DNA from: Negativicutes bacterium
GTDB lineage: Bacteria > Bacillota_C > Negativicutes > Sporomusales_B > JARLHX01
Length of the DNA: 64,000 nucleotides
Direction of reading: 5' to 3'
Assembly: GCA_031292035.1 (NCBI GenBank)
Contig: JARLHX010000313.1
Coordinates: forward strand, 14,229 to 78,228
The notes beneath the pieces were generated by a model that was given only the letters and a program-made list of their open reading frames with translations, made no database searches and was not told the origin of the DNA. The position numbers and the translations under genes are program-made. Each line of letters begins with the position of its first letter. The first letter of the stretch is position 1. This document shows, piece by piece, positions 9,143 through 17,511 of the stretch.

Positions 9143-9859
9143 ATGAATAAATCAGCGTCATGGAATAAAGAAGAATTCGTCCACAACCTTTTTTGCACCA
9201 TCGCCCATCGTTATGACTTGCTCAATACATTGCTCAGCTTTAACCGCGACCGCTATTGGCGACGTTTTGCCATAGGCCAGACCGGGCTTGCCGCAGGTCA
9301 AACCGGGCTGGATGTCTGCTGCGGCACCGGGCTGATGTCCATTGGGCTGGCCAAACGGCTGGGGCCGGAGGGCAGGGTAGTTGGACTGGACTTTTGCCGG
9401 AGTATGCTCGATATTGCGGTGACCAATATTGCCAAAACCCCTTACGGCGCTAATATTGAGCTGATCGAGGGCAACGCCATGGCCCTGCCTTTCGCTGATG
9501 ATAGCTTCGACTGTGCGACCATCGGTTTTGCTTTGCGAAATGTCCCGGACATCAGGGCGGTCATCAGCGAGATGCGGCGGGTAGTCCGTCCCGGTGGGCG
9601 GGTGGTGTCCCTCGACCTGGCCAAACCAGGAGCCCCTGGCTTCAAACAGTTATATTATTTGTACTTTGAACAGATTTTACCCATTCTGGGCAAGCTGGGA
9701 ATTGGCCGCGACGGTCCCTATCAATGGTTGCCCGAATCGCTGCGTCGTTTTCCCCACCAGACCGAGATCTGTGCCTATTTTAGCGAAGTTGGGCTGAAGG
9801 ATGCCGCTTACCACGAATTGACCGGCGGAATTGTCGCCGTTCACGTCGGGAGAAAATAA
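9143..9859 (+). CDS. menG: Demethylmenaquinone/ubiquinone methyltransferase family
   Basis: A 238-residue class I SAM-dependent methyltransferase of the UbiE/MenG type. Motifs are RYDLLNTLLSFNRDRYWRR near the N-terminus, the SAM loop GLDVCCGTG, and the family signature FALRNVPD followed by RRVVRPGGRVVSLDLAKP. MenG performs the last C-methylation in menaquinone synthesis. The start at 9143 follows GCAGGGAGGCAAC; an in-frame ATG at 9104 lacks such a site. It stands alone, so a role on another quinone-like substrate is not excluded. Confidence 0.9.
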   Translation: MNKSASWNKEEFVHNLFCTIAHRYDLLNTLLSFNRDRYWRRFAIGQTGLAAGQTGLDVCCGTGLMSIGLAKRLGPEGRVVGLDFCRSMLDIAVTNIAKTPYGANIELIEGNAMALPFADDSFDCATIGFALRNVPDIRAVISEMRRVVRPGGRVVSLDLAKPGAPGFKQLYYLYFEQILPILGKLGIGRDGPYQWLPESLRRFPHQTEICAYFSEVGLKDAAYHELTGGIVAVHVGRK

Positions 9860-9896
9860 GGTTCTTGTTGCGCACCCCCCGATAAAGCCGGAGCCG

Positions 9897-10193
9897 CTAA
9901 GAAGACGCTTTCAGTTTTTGCAGTTCCAGGTATTTTTTCTGTAGCTCCTGTTCGAGGGCTTCAATTTCGCTGCGGATGGCGTCAACGGCGGGATCGATGC
10001 AGTCGCCGGCAAGGAAGATAGCCTTGCCGTATTCTTTGAACAGGCGGTCTTGCTTCGCTTCGAGAAATTCCATCTGGAGACGGATTTCGGTGACGTCTTT
10101 CGCTCGCTTGATATCATCGCTCAGTTCATCCCATAAATCCTTAAATTTCTTGGCAAACAGGTCGCGATAGTCTTTTAATTTTGCCTTATCCAT
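9897..10193 (-). CDS. Small coiled-coil protein of unknown function
   Basis: A 98-residue, highly charged protein predicted to be almost entirely alpha-helical, with heptad-like spacing in the last 35 residues (IRSEIEALEQELQKKYLELQKL). No signal peptide or membrane segment. A very good ribosome site (GAGGAGGGG) precedes the ATG, supporting a real gene. I do not recognise a family; the upstream neighbour on the same strand is the serA leader, transcribed the other way. Confidence 0.65.
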   Translation of the reverse strand: MDKAKLKDYRDLFAKKFKDLWDELSDDIKRAKDVTEIRLQMEFLEAKQDRLFKEYGKAIFLAGDCIDPAVDAIRSEIEALEQELQKKYLELQKLKASS

Positions 10194-10389
10194 CAGGACC
10201 CCTCCTCAGTAGAAAGTCTGATGATTCATTTGGGTATCTGTGGGAAGTTATCCTGCAGGCAAGCTGGTAATATTGATTAAAGATACGGCAATTATTCTTA
10301 ATAAAACGGTCGTTGTTTTTTTGTGAAACACACTTGACTTTGCTCCGGGGATAATCTATAATCAAAACTAACTTTATAACCAACACGAT

Positions 10390-10670
10390 GATTGGGAAGT
10401 CAATTGCACGAGGTCTTCAGAGAGCCGGCGGGAGGTGCGAGCCGGTGACCAGGCAGGCGGTTCCACCCAGGAGTGGCTGATGATGAATCATGACGGGTCT
10501 CGCCCGATATAGCGATTAAAGTTGGCTGTTTAGCAAAATGGGTGGCAACGCGGGAAATACCTCTCGTCCCTGGTGGGATGTGAGGTTTTTTTGTAGCAAA
10601 ATCTGTTGCAGGCAGCTAGTACTGGGTGGTACCGCGGGAGCAATCTCGCCCCAATTTTGGGGCGAGATTT
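10390..10670 (+). promoter_or_regulatory. T-box leader of serA, serine specifier, two antiterminator/terminator units
   Basis: Stem I features are present (GAGAGCCGG...GTGCGAGCCGG), and the specifier region GGTTCCACCCAGGAG puts UCC (Ser) at 10462-10464, matching the serine biosynthesis gene below. Two T-box sequences occur: GGGTGGCAACGCGGG at 10540-10554 and GGGTGGTACCGCGGG at 10624-10638, each with its own terminator. Only one Stem I is visible. Uncharged tRNA-Ser should promote read-through into serA. Confidence 0.92.
10560..10592 (+). terminator. First T-box terminator
   Basis: CCTC...TCCC/GGGA...GAGG stem followed by seven T. Its 5' part overlaps the first antiterminator. Confidence 0.8.
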
Positions 10671-10674
10671 TTAT
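10642..10674 (+). terminator. Second T-box terminator
   Basis: AATCTCGCCCC and GGGGCGAGATT, an 11-bp stem with a 6-nt loop and a T run; overlaps the second antiterminator. Confidence 0.9.
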
Positions 10675-10741
10675 ATATACAGTCAGGTCGCCGGATTTTG
10701 CGCGGTCGTAAAGTCGCATACTATATTTTGGAGGGATGGTC

Positions 10742-12328
10742 ATGAGAATACTGGTATCTGATCCGGTTTCGGAGCAAGGAATAGGCATTTTAAAACAGGA
10801 ACATTCGGTAGATGTGAAACTTAAATTACCCCCCGAGGAACTGGTAAAAATTATTTCCGGCTATGACGCCCTGGTTGTGCGCAGCGAAACCAAAGTCACC
10901 AAAGCGGTCATTGAGGCGGCCGATAACCTCAAAGTCATCGGCCGGGCCGGGGTTGGCGTCGATAATATCGATGTCGAAGCCGCCACAAAAAAAGGCATCA
11001 TCGTGCTAAACACGCCGGAAGGCAACACCATTGCCGCCACCGAACACACCATGGCGATGATGCTGGCCCTGGCCCGCAGTATTCCCCAGGCCCATCAGTC
11101 CCTGAAGGAAGGCCAATGGCAGCGCGGCAAATTTATGGGTGTGGAAATGCGCGGCAAGACACTGGGCATCCTAGGCTTTGGCCGCATCGGCAGTGGAGTA
11201 GCCAAACGGGCCCAGGCGATGGAAATGAATGTGCTGGCCTACGACCCGTTTATCAATGCCGAAGCCGCCAAGGCGCTGGACATCGAGCTAATGGAACTGA
11301 GTGAAGTTCTTGCTGCCGCCGATTTTATTACCCTGCATCTGCCGCTGACTGCTGAGACAAAGTATCTACTGAATAAAGAATCGCTCCAGAAATTGAAGCC
11401 AGGGGTCAGGATCATCAATTGCGCCCGTGGGGGAGTTATTGACGAACAGGCGCTGGCTGAGGCCATCACCCAGGGTGTTGTCGCCGGGGCGGCCATCGAT
11501 GTGTTTGAAAAAGAGCCTGTCGATCCGGCCAACCCCCTGCTGGCTTTGGATAAAGTAATTATCACTCCCCATCTCGGGGCATCTACCGCCGAGGCCCAGG
11601 TCGGCGTGGCTGTCGATGTGGCCCATGGTGTACTCGCCGCACTGCGCGGTGAGCCTGTTACCACCGCGGTCAATATCGCCCCGGTGCCGGCCCATGTGAT
11701 GAAGATCATCAAACCCTATCTTGACGTGGCCGAAAAAATGGGCTGTCTGGCCATTCATCTTGCCGACGGTCGGCTTGACGCTGTCGATATCGAGTACAAC
11801 GGTGAAATCAGTGAAGTGGATACCCGCATGCTGACAACCGCAGTCTTAAAGGGCATCTTCAACCCCATTCTGCAGGAAGCAGTCAACTATGTGAATGCTC
11901 CTGCGGTCGCCAAGGCCAGGGGTATAAAAGCCAAAGAAATTAAGAGCAAGGCCGCAACCCATTTTACCAATCTGATTACCGTGAAAATCCGCACCGACAA
12001 AAGCGAGCACCTGATCGCCGGCACGCTGTTTGGCCGGGAGGAAGGCCGTATTGTCATGATTGACGGGTACCGGGTGGATGTGGCGCCGCAGGGCTGGCTG
12101 CTGATCGGCCCGCATATCGACAAGCCGGGAATCATCGGTAAGGTGGGCACCATTCTCGGCGACAACAATATCAATATCGCCAGCATGCAGGTTGGGCATA
12201 CTGCCACCGCCGGACAAAATATCATGGTAATGACGGTGGAAGCAGACATTCCGACGCCTGTCATGCTGAAGATCAATGCTGTTGACGGCATTCTCGCCGC
12301 CAAGTTGGTCAATTTCAACGCCGGTTAG
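10742..12328 (+). CDS. serA: D-3-phosphoglycerate dehydrogenase
   Basis: A 528-residue, long-form SerA: catalytic and NAD-binding domains (residues 1-310, with [16 protein letters not shown], the substrate-domain motif CARGGVIDE and the catalytic-His region [12 protein letters not shown]), then the intervening domain and a C-terminal ACT domain (about 455-528) that usually gives serine feedback control. It oxidises 3-phosphoglycerate in the first step of serine synthesis. Two ATGs lie six bases apart; 10742 has the better spacing to GGAGGG. Controlled by the serine T-box, and followed 16 bp later by the DUF1015 gene. Confidence 0.96.
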   Translation: MRILVSDPVSEQGIGILKQEHSVDVKLKLPPEELVKIISGYDALVVRSETKVTKAVIEAADNLKVIGRAGVGVDNIDVEAATKKGIIVLNTPEGNTIAATEHTMAMMLALARSIPQAHQSLKEGQWQRGKFMGVEMRGKTLGILGFGRIGSGVAKRAQAMEMNVLAYDPFINAEAAKALDIELMELSEVLAAADFITLHLPLTAETKYLLNKESLQKLKPGVRIINCARGGVIDEQALAEAITQGVVAGAAIDVFEKEPVDPANPLLALDKVIITPHLGASTAEAQVGVAVDVAHGVLAALRGEPVTTAVNIAPVPAHVMKIIKPYLDVAEKMGCLAIHLADGRLDAVDIEYNGEISEVDTRMLTTAVLKGIFNPILQEAVNYVNAPAVAKARGIKAKEIKSKAATHFTNLITVKIRTDKSEHLIAGTLFGREEGRIVMIDGYRVDVAPQGWLLIGPHIDKPGIIGKVGTILGDNNINIASMQVGHTATAGQNIMVMTVEADIPTPVMLKINAVDGILAAKLVNFNAG

Positions 12329-12344
12329 GGGAAAGGAGACAACA

Positions 12345-13598
12345 ATGGCTATCGTCAAACCATTTAAGGGACTTCGCCCCGCACCGGAATTGGCGGCACA
12401 GATCGCGGCCCTCCCCTATGACGTAATGGATTCGGAAGAGGCGCGGATGCTTACCAACCAAAATCCCTACAGCTTTTTGCGGATTACCAAGGCTGAAGTC
12501 GATCTGCCGGTTGATGTTGATGTTCATTCGCCAGAGGTCTATCAAACCGCCCGGGCCAATCTTGACCGCTTCGTCGCCCAGGGATACCTGCGGCAGGATG
12601 GGGCGCCCTATTTCTATATTTATAAACAGCAAATGGGGCAGCACATCCAGGTGGGCTTAGTGGCGGCCGCCTCGATTGGTGAATATGAGGGCAATATCAT
12701 CAAAAAACACGAACTGACCCGTCCGGACAAAGAACAGGACCGGGTGGACCATATTATCGCCACCGGCGCGCAAACCGGCGCCGTTTTTCTCACCTGCCGG
12801 GCCGATGCAGCGGTTAAAGCGCTGTTGACCAAAGGGATGCAAAAAAACCCGGCCTACGATTTTACCAGTCCGGATGGGATCAGCCATACCCTCTATGTTA
12901 TCGATGATGCGGCTGATATCGCCGCCTTGGAGGATTCCTTCAGCCGCATCCCGGCTCTGTATATTGCCGACGGACACCATCGTTCGGCCGCCGCTGCCCG
13001 GGTAAGGGAGCTGTGCCGCAAAAACAACCCCAACCACAATGGTGAGGAAGAGTACAATCGCTTTTTGGCGGTCATCTTCCCTGATGACATGGTGAAAATT
13101 ATGGATTATAACCGGGTAGTCCAGGATTTGAACGGGTTGCTGTTGGAAGAATTCATGGCGGCGATTGCGGCTCACTTTGAAATCGAAAAGTCCTGTCAGG
13201 GACCATTGAAGCCTGCTGCACCGCACACTTTCGGGATGTATCTTGCCGGCGGATGGTATAAACTTACCGCCAAGGCGGCGACGTACGCCACCGGCGATCC
13301 GGTGGTCAACCTCGATGTCAGTCTCCTGCAGGACCACCTTTTGGCGCCGGTATTGGCGATCGCCGACCAGCGCACCGACCAGCGCATCAATTTCATCGGC
13401 GGCATCCGCGGGATGCAGGAGCTGGAAAGACTGGTCGACAGCGGCAAATACGCCGTGGCTTTTGCCTTATATCCCACTTCGGTCCAGGAGTTGATGGCCA
13501 TCGCTGACGCCGGCCAGATTATGCCGCCCAAATCGACCTGGTTTGAACCCAAGCTGCGGGACGCTATGGTGGTGCATCTGATCGCTGCTGGGAAATAA
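12345..13598 (+). CDS. DUF1015 family protein
   Basis: A 417-residue protein starting MAIVKPFKGLRPAPELAAQIAALPYDV, the DUF1015 family hallmark, with YIADGHHRSAAAARV in the middle. The HHR segment recalls the ParB/sulfiredoxin-like fold of serine-kinase (SerK/SbnI-like) proteins. Members are often next to serA, as here (16-bp gap, same operon and T-box). Some archaeal and bacterial relatives are ADP-dependent free-serine kinases, so a serine-linked phosphotransfer role is a reasonable inference. The start follows GGAAAGGAGACAAC. Confidence 0.88.
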   Translation: MAIVKPFKGLRPAPELAAQIAALPYDVMDSEEARMLTNQNPYSFLRITKAEVDLPVDVDVHSPEVYQTARANLDRFVAQGYLRQDGAPYFYIYKQQMGQHIQVGLVAAASIGEYEGNIIKKHELTRPDKEQDRVDHIIATGAQTGAVFLTCRADAAVKALLTKGMQKNPAYDFTSPDGISHTLYVIDDAADIAALEDSFSRIPALYIADGHHRSAAAARVRELCRKNNPNHNGEEEYNRFLAVIFPDDMVKIMDYNRVVQDLNGLLLEEFMAAIAAHFEIEKSCQGPLKPAAPHTFGMYLAGGWYKLTAKAATYATGDPVVNLDVSLLQDHLLAPVLAIADQRTDQRINFIGGIRGMQELERLVDSGKYAVAFALYPTSVQELMAIADAGQIMPPKSTWFEPKLRDAMVVHLIAAGK

Positions 13599-13630
13599 AA
13601 AAGAGAGGCAACATTTGTTGCCTCTCTTTT
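13597..13630. terminator. Bidirectional intrinsic terminator
   Basis: AAAGAGAGGCAACA and TTGCCTCTCTTTT around a short loop, between the DUF1015 gene and the convergent small zinc-ribbon gene. Confidence 0.9.
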
Positions 13631-13636
13631 GCAAGA

Positions 13637-13861
13637 TTAACGCCGGATTTCTTTCGGCAGCCAGCTTTCTTTGTCGCCGCATTCACAGCAACCGTAAAGC
13701 TCGGTCATGGTCTTGCCGACATTTTGATAGGCAGTCATGATGTCAGGAGCCGGAGAAGCGCCGCACTGGCAACATTTGACTGCCGCCGGATCTTTGGCCA
13801 GTTCGGTGTAGCGAACCTGGAACCCGTTTTTGCATTTGGGACATTCAATTGAAAATAACAT
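13637..13861 (-). CDS. Small zinc-ribbon protein
   Basis: A 74-residue protein with three Cys pairs: CPKC at residues 7-10, CCQC near 30 and CCEC near 58. It probably binds one or two zinc ions. No membrane segment. The ribosome site GGGAGGATTGTC precedes ATG 13861. I know of no defined function; such proteins are common near core genes in Negativicutes. Confidence 0.7.
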   Translation of the reverse strand: MLFSIECPKCKNGFQVRYTELAKDPAAVKCCQCGASPAPDIMTAYQNVGKTMTELYGCCECGDKESWLPKEIRR

Positions 13862-14213
13862 GACAATCCTCCCTACATAAACCCAATGATTTGGCTGGAT
13901 GCTAAAGGCGAGATAAGCGGGGCGATGTGCGCCTTAGTTCATAAACTTATTACAATATTTCGCTTTGATGGGGACGTTTTCCTTTCTCTTTGGAAGGCGC
14001 TTTGCTATTACAGTTGCAGGATTGTTGTTGTTGGGGGCGAAAAATAGTGAAAGGGGAGGAATATTTATGAAAAAACGATTATTGGGGTGCATTGGTTAAA
14101 AGTGACGGAATTGCCCAGATGTTCAGTATCCACCTGCAGTATACCCGATATAACATAAAGACAGTCATTCCGGCACGCCAGGTCTTCTTGCAAATAGAAC
14201 GGGCCGATCGCTG
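13862..14213. other. 352-bp intergenic stretch with one tiny ORF
   Basis: No gene of normal size is seen. The only notable item is a 10-codon ORF on the + strand at 14067-14099 (start like a signal peptide: MKKRLLG) behind an excellent ribosome site (AGGGGAGGA). It may be a remnant of a lost secreted-protein gene or a leader peptide. Confidence 0.5.
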
Positions 14214-14576
14214 TTAGTTGTCTGATTCTTCTTGGTGGCGCAAAGGACTTTGGCTGGTTTCCAGCAGAGGGCCCTTTTCCGAAACGGGCTGACCTTCGCC
14301 AATCATTGTCTCTTTTATATTTTGTGGTGCCAGACTAATTGCAAGTCCGCCGGTAATGGGGGACAATATATTGAATACCGCGGCATAGATCAACCCGGCT
14401 AGACCGGAAAAAAGTCCGAAAATAAAGCCTAGGAACATGCCGCCGAAAATCCCGACCGCGCTTCGGTCGAGAAGACCGAGGGCGATTCCGCCCAGCCCGC
14501 CGAGGCAGACTCCGGCGCAGAAGCACCAGCGGAAAACCCCGGTGCAGGAGAAACGAAGGATTGAATAATTGGACAT
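14214..14576 (-). CDS. Small glycine-rich membrane protein
   Basis: A 120-residue protein with two or three hydrophobic, glycine-rich helices (about residues 13-35, 40-60 and 62-80) and a polar C-terminal tail of about 35 residues. ATG 14576 is preceded by AAGGGGTGG. The pattern resembles glycine-zipper-type small membrane proteins, but I cannot assign a family. It is divergent from the flavoprotein gene that follows. Confidence 0.6.
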   Translation of the reverse strand: MSNYSILRFSCTGVFRWCFCAGVCLGGLGGIALGLLDRSAVGIFGGMFLGFIFGLFSGLAGLIYAAVFNILSPITGGLAISLAPQNIKETMIGEGQPVSEKGPLLETSQSPLRHQEESDN

Positions 14577-14668
14577 AATACCACCCCTTGCGTAAGCGAC
14601 TGGACCCCTGTAAGCAGAGAAGCTCAACAATCGGCATTTTACGCGGTAAAGACAAAGGAGGGCAATAC

Positions 14669-15550
14669 ATGGCAGATACTATTTTTGATATTGCTGTAGT
14701 TGGCGGCGGGCCGGCCGGCTTGTCGGCTGCGCTGACCGGGCGGGTGCGCAACAAAAATGTGGCGCTTTTTGAACATCTGGAGTTCAGTCCGAAACTGCAA
14801 AAGGCCCACCTGGTGGACAACTATCCCGGGTTGCCGCAGATCACCGGCAAAGGTCTGGTTCAGCAGATGGCGGCCCATTGCCTGGCGCACAACCCGACGG
14901 TCATCAAAGAAAAAGTGCTGAACATCTTCCCGGGAGAGATCATTACGCTCCTTACGCCGGTCGCCACATATCAGGCCCGTACCGTGATACTGACTACAGG
15001 GGTGGTGGCCACCCTGCTGTTTAGCGGCGAAAAAGAATTTCTCGGCCGCGGTGTCAGCTATTGCGCTACCTGCGACGGGATGTTTTACAAAGATAAAAAG
15101 GTAGCGGTTATTTCCTATTCCTCCGAAGGGGAACACGAGACCCAGTTTTTGGGGGAACTTTGTCGCGAAGTATATTATTTGCCCCAATATAAATCTGCGC
15201 AGCCGCCAGCGCTGAGAGGCAACGTCAAAGTGCTTGCCGCAAAACCCCGCGCGATAAAGGGCGACAGTCAGGTAGAACAACTGGTGACAGACCAGGATGA
15301 CATCAAGGTGGACGGAGTATTTATTTTCCGCGAGTCCGACCCGGTGGAAAACATTCTGGCCGGACTGGAGCTCACCGGAGAAGTTGTCAAGGTAGACCGC
15401 GCCATGGCTACCAATATCCCCGGTATTTTTGCCGCCGGGGACTGCACCGGCAAACCCTGGCAGATTGCCAAGGCCACGGGAGAAGGGCTGGTGGCGGTGC
15501 TAAGCGCAATCAGTTATCTCGATACGAAAGCCAGGCCAGCCGCGCCGTAA
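14669..15550 (+). CDS. Thioredoxin reductase-like NAD(P)/FAD oxidoreductase
   Basis: A 293-residue flavoprotein with the FAD loop GGGPAGLSAAL near the N-terminus, the redox CxxC motif YCATCDG near residue 135 and the C-terminal FAD site GIFAAGDCTGKPW. The NADPH-site glycine pattern around residue 155 is unusual (ISYSSEGEHET instead of GGGxxA/G), so it may not use NADPH in the standard way and could take electrons from ferredoxin, as the ferredoxin-type thioredoxin reductases of clostridia do. Start chosen at ATG 14669 after AAAGGAGGGC. Its last 41 bp overlap the 3' end of the convergent permease gene. Confidence 0.83.
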   Translation: MADTIFDIAVVGGGPAGLSAALTGRVRNKNVALFEHLEFSPKLQKAHLVDNYPGLPQITGKGLVQQMAAHCLAHNPTVIKEKVLNIFPGEIITLLTPVATYQARTVILTTGVVATLLFSGEKEFLGRGVSYCATCDGMFYKDKKVAVISYSSEGEHETQFLGELCREVYYLPQYKSAQPPALRGNVKVLAAKPRAIKGDSQVEQLVTDQDDIKVDGVFIFRESDPVENILAGLELTGEVVKVDRAMATNIPGIFAAGDCTGKPWQIAKATGEGLVAVLSAISYLDTKARPAAP

Positions 15551-16565
15551 ATAAAAGGGTTGCATAGCCGAAAAGGGGAAAAAGAACCCGGATCAGATTG
15601 GCGAACCCGGCCTGGCCGCAGATGATGGCGGCGACAGTGATCGTCGCGGCGGTGATAACCGGCGGAAGACGCAAGCTGTGACGCATTTTTGCCAGACAAC
15701 CGTATAGGCTGGCGATCGCGGTGGTGTACATTGCGGCAAGCAGGGTAAACGCATATATGACGCTGCTCAAGGGGTTCTGATTGCTGGCAAGTTCCAGGAA
15801 GGGTACCTCATAATCAAGAATTTCCGGTGAATGGATCAGGACCACCAGGGCGATGACCATGGCCAAAAGGCCAACCGTCAGACCGCCGATCGCGCCGCCC
15901 ATCAGACGGGTTTTGCGGTCTGCTACCAGGTTTCCCAGAGGGACCAGCACGGTGGAAGCGATGACTAAATTGTAGGATACATACAGTAAACTGCCGAGCA
16001 GCCAGTGGGGCGCCGGCGAAGTGATGGCATCCAGTTCATCATTCAGCAGGCTTAAGTCGAAATCATGATAGGAAAGCGAATAGATGCTGATCGCCAAAAT
16101 GGATAATACTAAGAGGGGCGTTATCACCATATTGGCGGTGACAATGCCGCCGACGCCATAGAGCACGGTGAGAACGATCGCGAGCGCCGCTGCAACCAGG
16201 CCGTTCAGGTACGGCACGCCGAAATAATCCCGGAGAACGGTCGCCGCTCCGGCCAGCATGACGGTTACGGCGGTGAATAAAAAGGCGGCAGTGACTAGAT
16301 CAATTATCAGACCGAAGCGCCGGCCGCAAAGGTGATAGATGGCCTCGGGATAGGTCTCGGCATGCAACTTATGGCCCAAATCCAGTAATGCGCCCCCCAG
16401 CCAGCCGAAAAGACCGCCGGCAAGCACGACGCCGGCAAGGCCGATGGGGCCATAACTGGTGAAAAATTGAGCGATTTCCTGCCCGGAGGCGAAACCGGCG
16501 CCGATGATTGTGCCGGCAAAGGTGGCTCCAACTTGCAAGGCTTTGAGTGACTTTTCGTTTTTCAT
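15510..16565 (-). CDS. YkvI-family membrane protein (transporter-like)
   Basis: A 351-residue integral membrane protein with about ten transmembrane helices. The first reads GATFAGTIIGAGFASGQEIAQFF, the broken-helix GxG pattern of LeuT/APC-fold transporters and of the YkvI family. The substrate is unknown. GGGGGCG precedes ATG 16565. The 3' end overlaps the convergent flavoprotein gene by 41 bp, with no terminator between them. Confidence 0.8.
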   Translation of the reverse strand: MKNEKSLKALQVGATFAGTIIGAGFASGQEIAQFFTSYGPIGLAGVVLAGGLFGWLGGALLDLGHKLHAETYPEAIYHLCGRRFGLIIDLVTAAFLFTAVTVMLAGAATVLRDYFGVPYLNGLVAAALAIVLTVLYGVGGIVTANMVITPLLVLSILAISIYSLSYHDFDLSLLNDELDAITSPAPHWLLGSLLYVSYNLVIASTVLVPLGNLVADRKTRLMGGAIGGLTVGLLAMVIALVVLIHSPEILDYEVPFLELASNQNPLSSVIYAFTLLAAMYTTAIASLYGCLAKMRHSLRLPPVITAATITVAAIICGQAGFANLIRVLFPLFGYATLLFTARLAWLSYRDN

Positions 16566-16652
16566 GGTTCGCCCCCATTGCGTTTCTGTCGGTAAAGTCT
16601 ATGATAAATGCGGCGTTTTCTGACATGGTTTTTTCATACTTTCGAGGCGAAA

Positions 16653-16694
16653 CAAAAAAACCATGAAGGATAACAATCCTTCATGGTTTTTATT
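16653..16694 (-). terminator. Intrinsic terminator after the uracil-DNA glycosylase gene
   Basis: A 15-bp stem (AAAACCATGAAGGAT and complement) with a 4-nt loop; T runs flank it on both strands. Confidence 0.88.
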
Positions 16695-16726
16695 TTCATC
16701 ATTCGCCGATAACGCTGCAGGGTGTG

Positions 16727-17395
16727 CTAAGCTTTTTTCCCTTGGCGCTCGGCGCGCCGAGGAGCATAAAGAGAAAGTAGATCAGGCAGCTCTTCTGACT
16801 GGAGCGCAAAATCCGGGGCCAATTCTCGGCACTTTTCCACCGCTGCCTTGAGATCATAGAAGACCTCCCATTTGGCTTTGACCAGCTCCTTGCCCTCGAG
16901 ACGCAGCAGATAGGCCGGATGAAAGGTGGCAATCGCCGGAATGCCATATTTGGTATCGAACCATTGACCACGATCCTTGGTGATCTTGGCAGTAGGATCG
17001 AACAGGTATTTCAGCGCCACGCTGCCAAGGGCGATAATGACTTTTGGCCGGACAAAAGCCAGTTCGGCGTCAAGCCAGTTCTGGGCACAAAACTGGCCTT
17101 CCTCCAAGGTGGGAGTGCGATTGCCTTTGGGGCGGCATTTGATAATATTCGAGGTATAAATTTTGTCACGGGTTACATTTACGCTCCACAAAGCCTTGTC
17201 CAGCAGTTTGCCGGACGGACCTACCAGCGGCACGCCGTATTCGTCCTCCACGCCGCCAGGCCCTTCGCCGACGATGGCCAGCGGGCTGTCCGCCGAACCG
17301 TTATAAGAGGTTGGACCGATGGCGCTCTGGCGAAGCTGGCAGAGGTCGCATTGCAGCAGAGCCTGTTCCAGACTGGCATGATCAGTAAAAGACAT
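16727..17395 (-). CDS. Uracil-DNA glycosylase, family 4 (Fe-S)
   Basis: A 222-residue family-4 enzyme that removes uracil from DNA. The [4Fe-4S] ligands are Cys16, Cys19, Cys87 and Cys103. Motif A is GEGPG (43-47) and motif B is HPAYLLR with His159. About 20 extra charged residues follow the usual end. It is divergent from the oxidoreductase operon at 17.5 kb and ends in its own terminator. Confidence 0.93.
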   Translation of the reverse strand: MSFTDHASLEQALLQCDLCQLRQSAIGPTSYNGSADSPLAIVGEGPGGVEDEYGVPLVGPSGKLLDKALWSVNVTRDKIYTSNIIKCRPKGNRTPTLEEGQFCAQNWLDAELAFVRPKVIIALGSVALKYLFDPTAKITKDRGQWFDTKYGIPAIATFHPAYLLRLEGKELVKAKWEVFYDLKAAVEKCRELAPDFALQSEELPDLLSLYAPRRAERQGKKA

Positions 17396-17511
17396 GATAT
17401 CACCCCTAGTGGCTATTTCTGGCCTGACAATAAAAATCCTGCCAAGGGGTGTGGCAGGGGAAAGATATCATCCAGGCGAAAGTGGAAAGAATAAGCAAAG
17501 GAGGGGATTTT

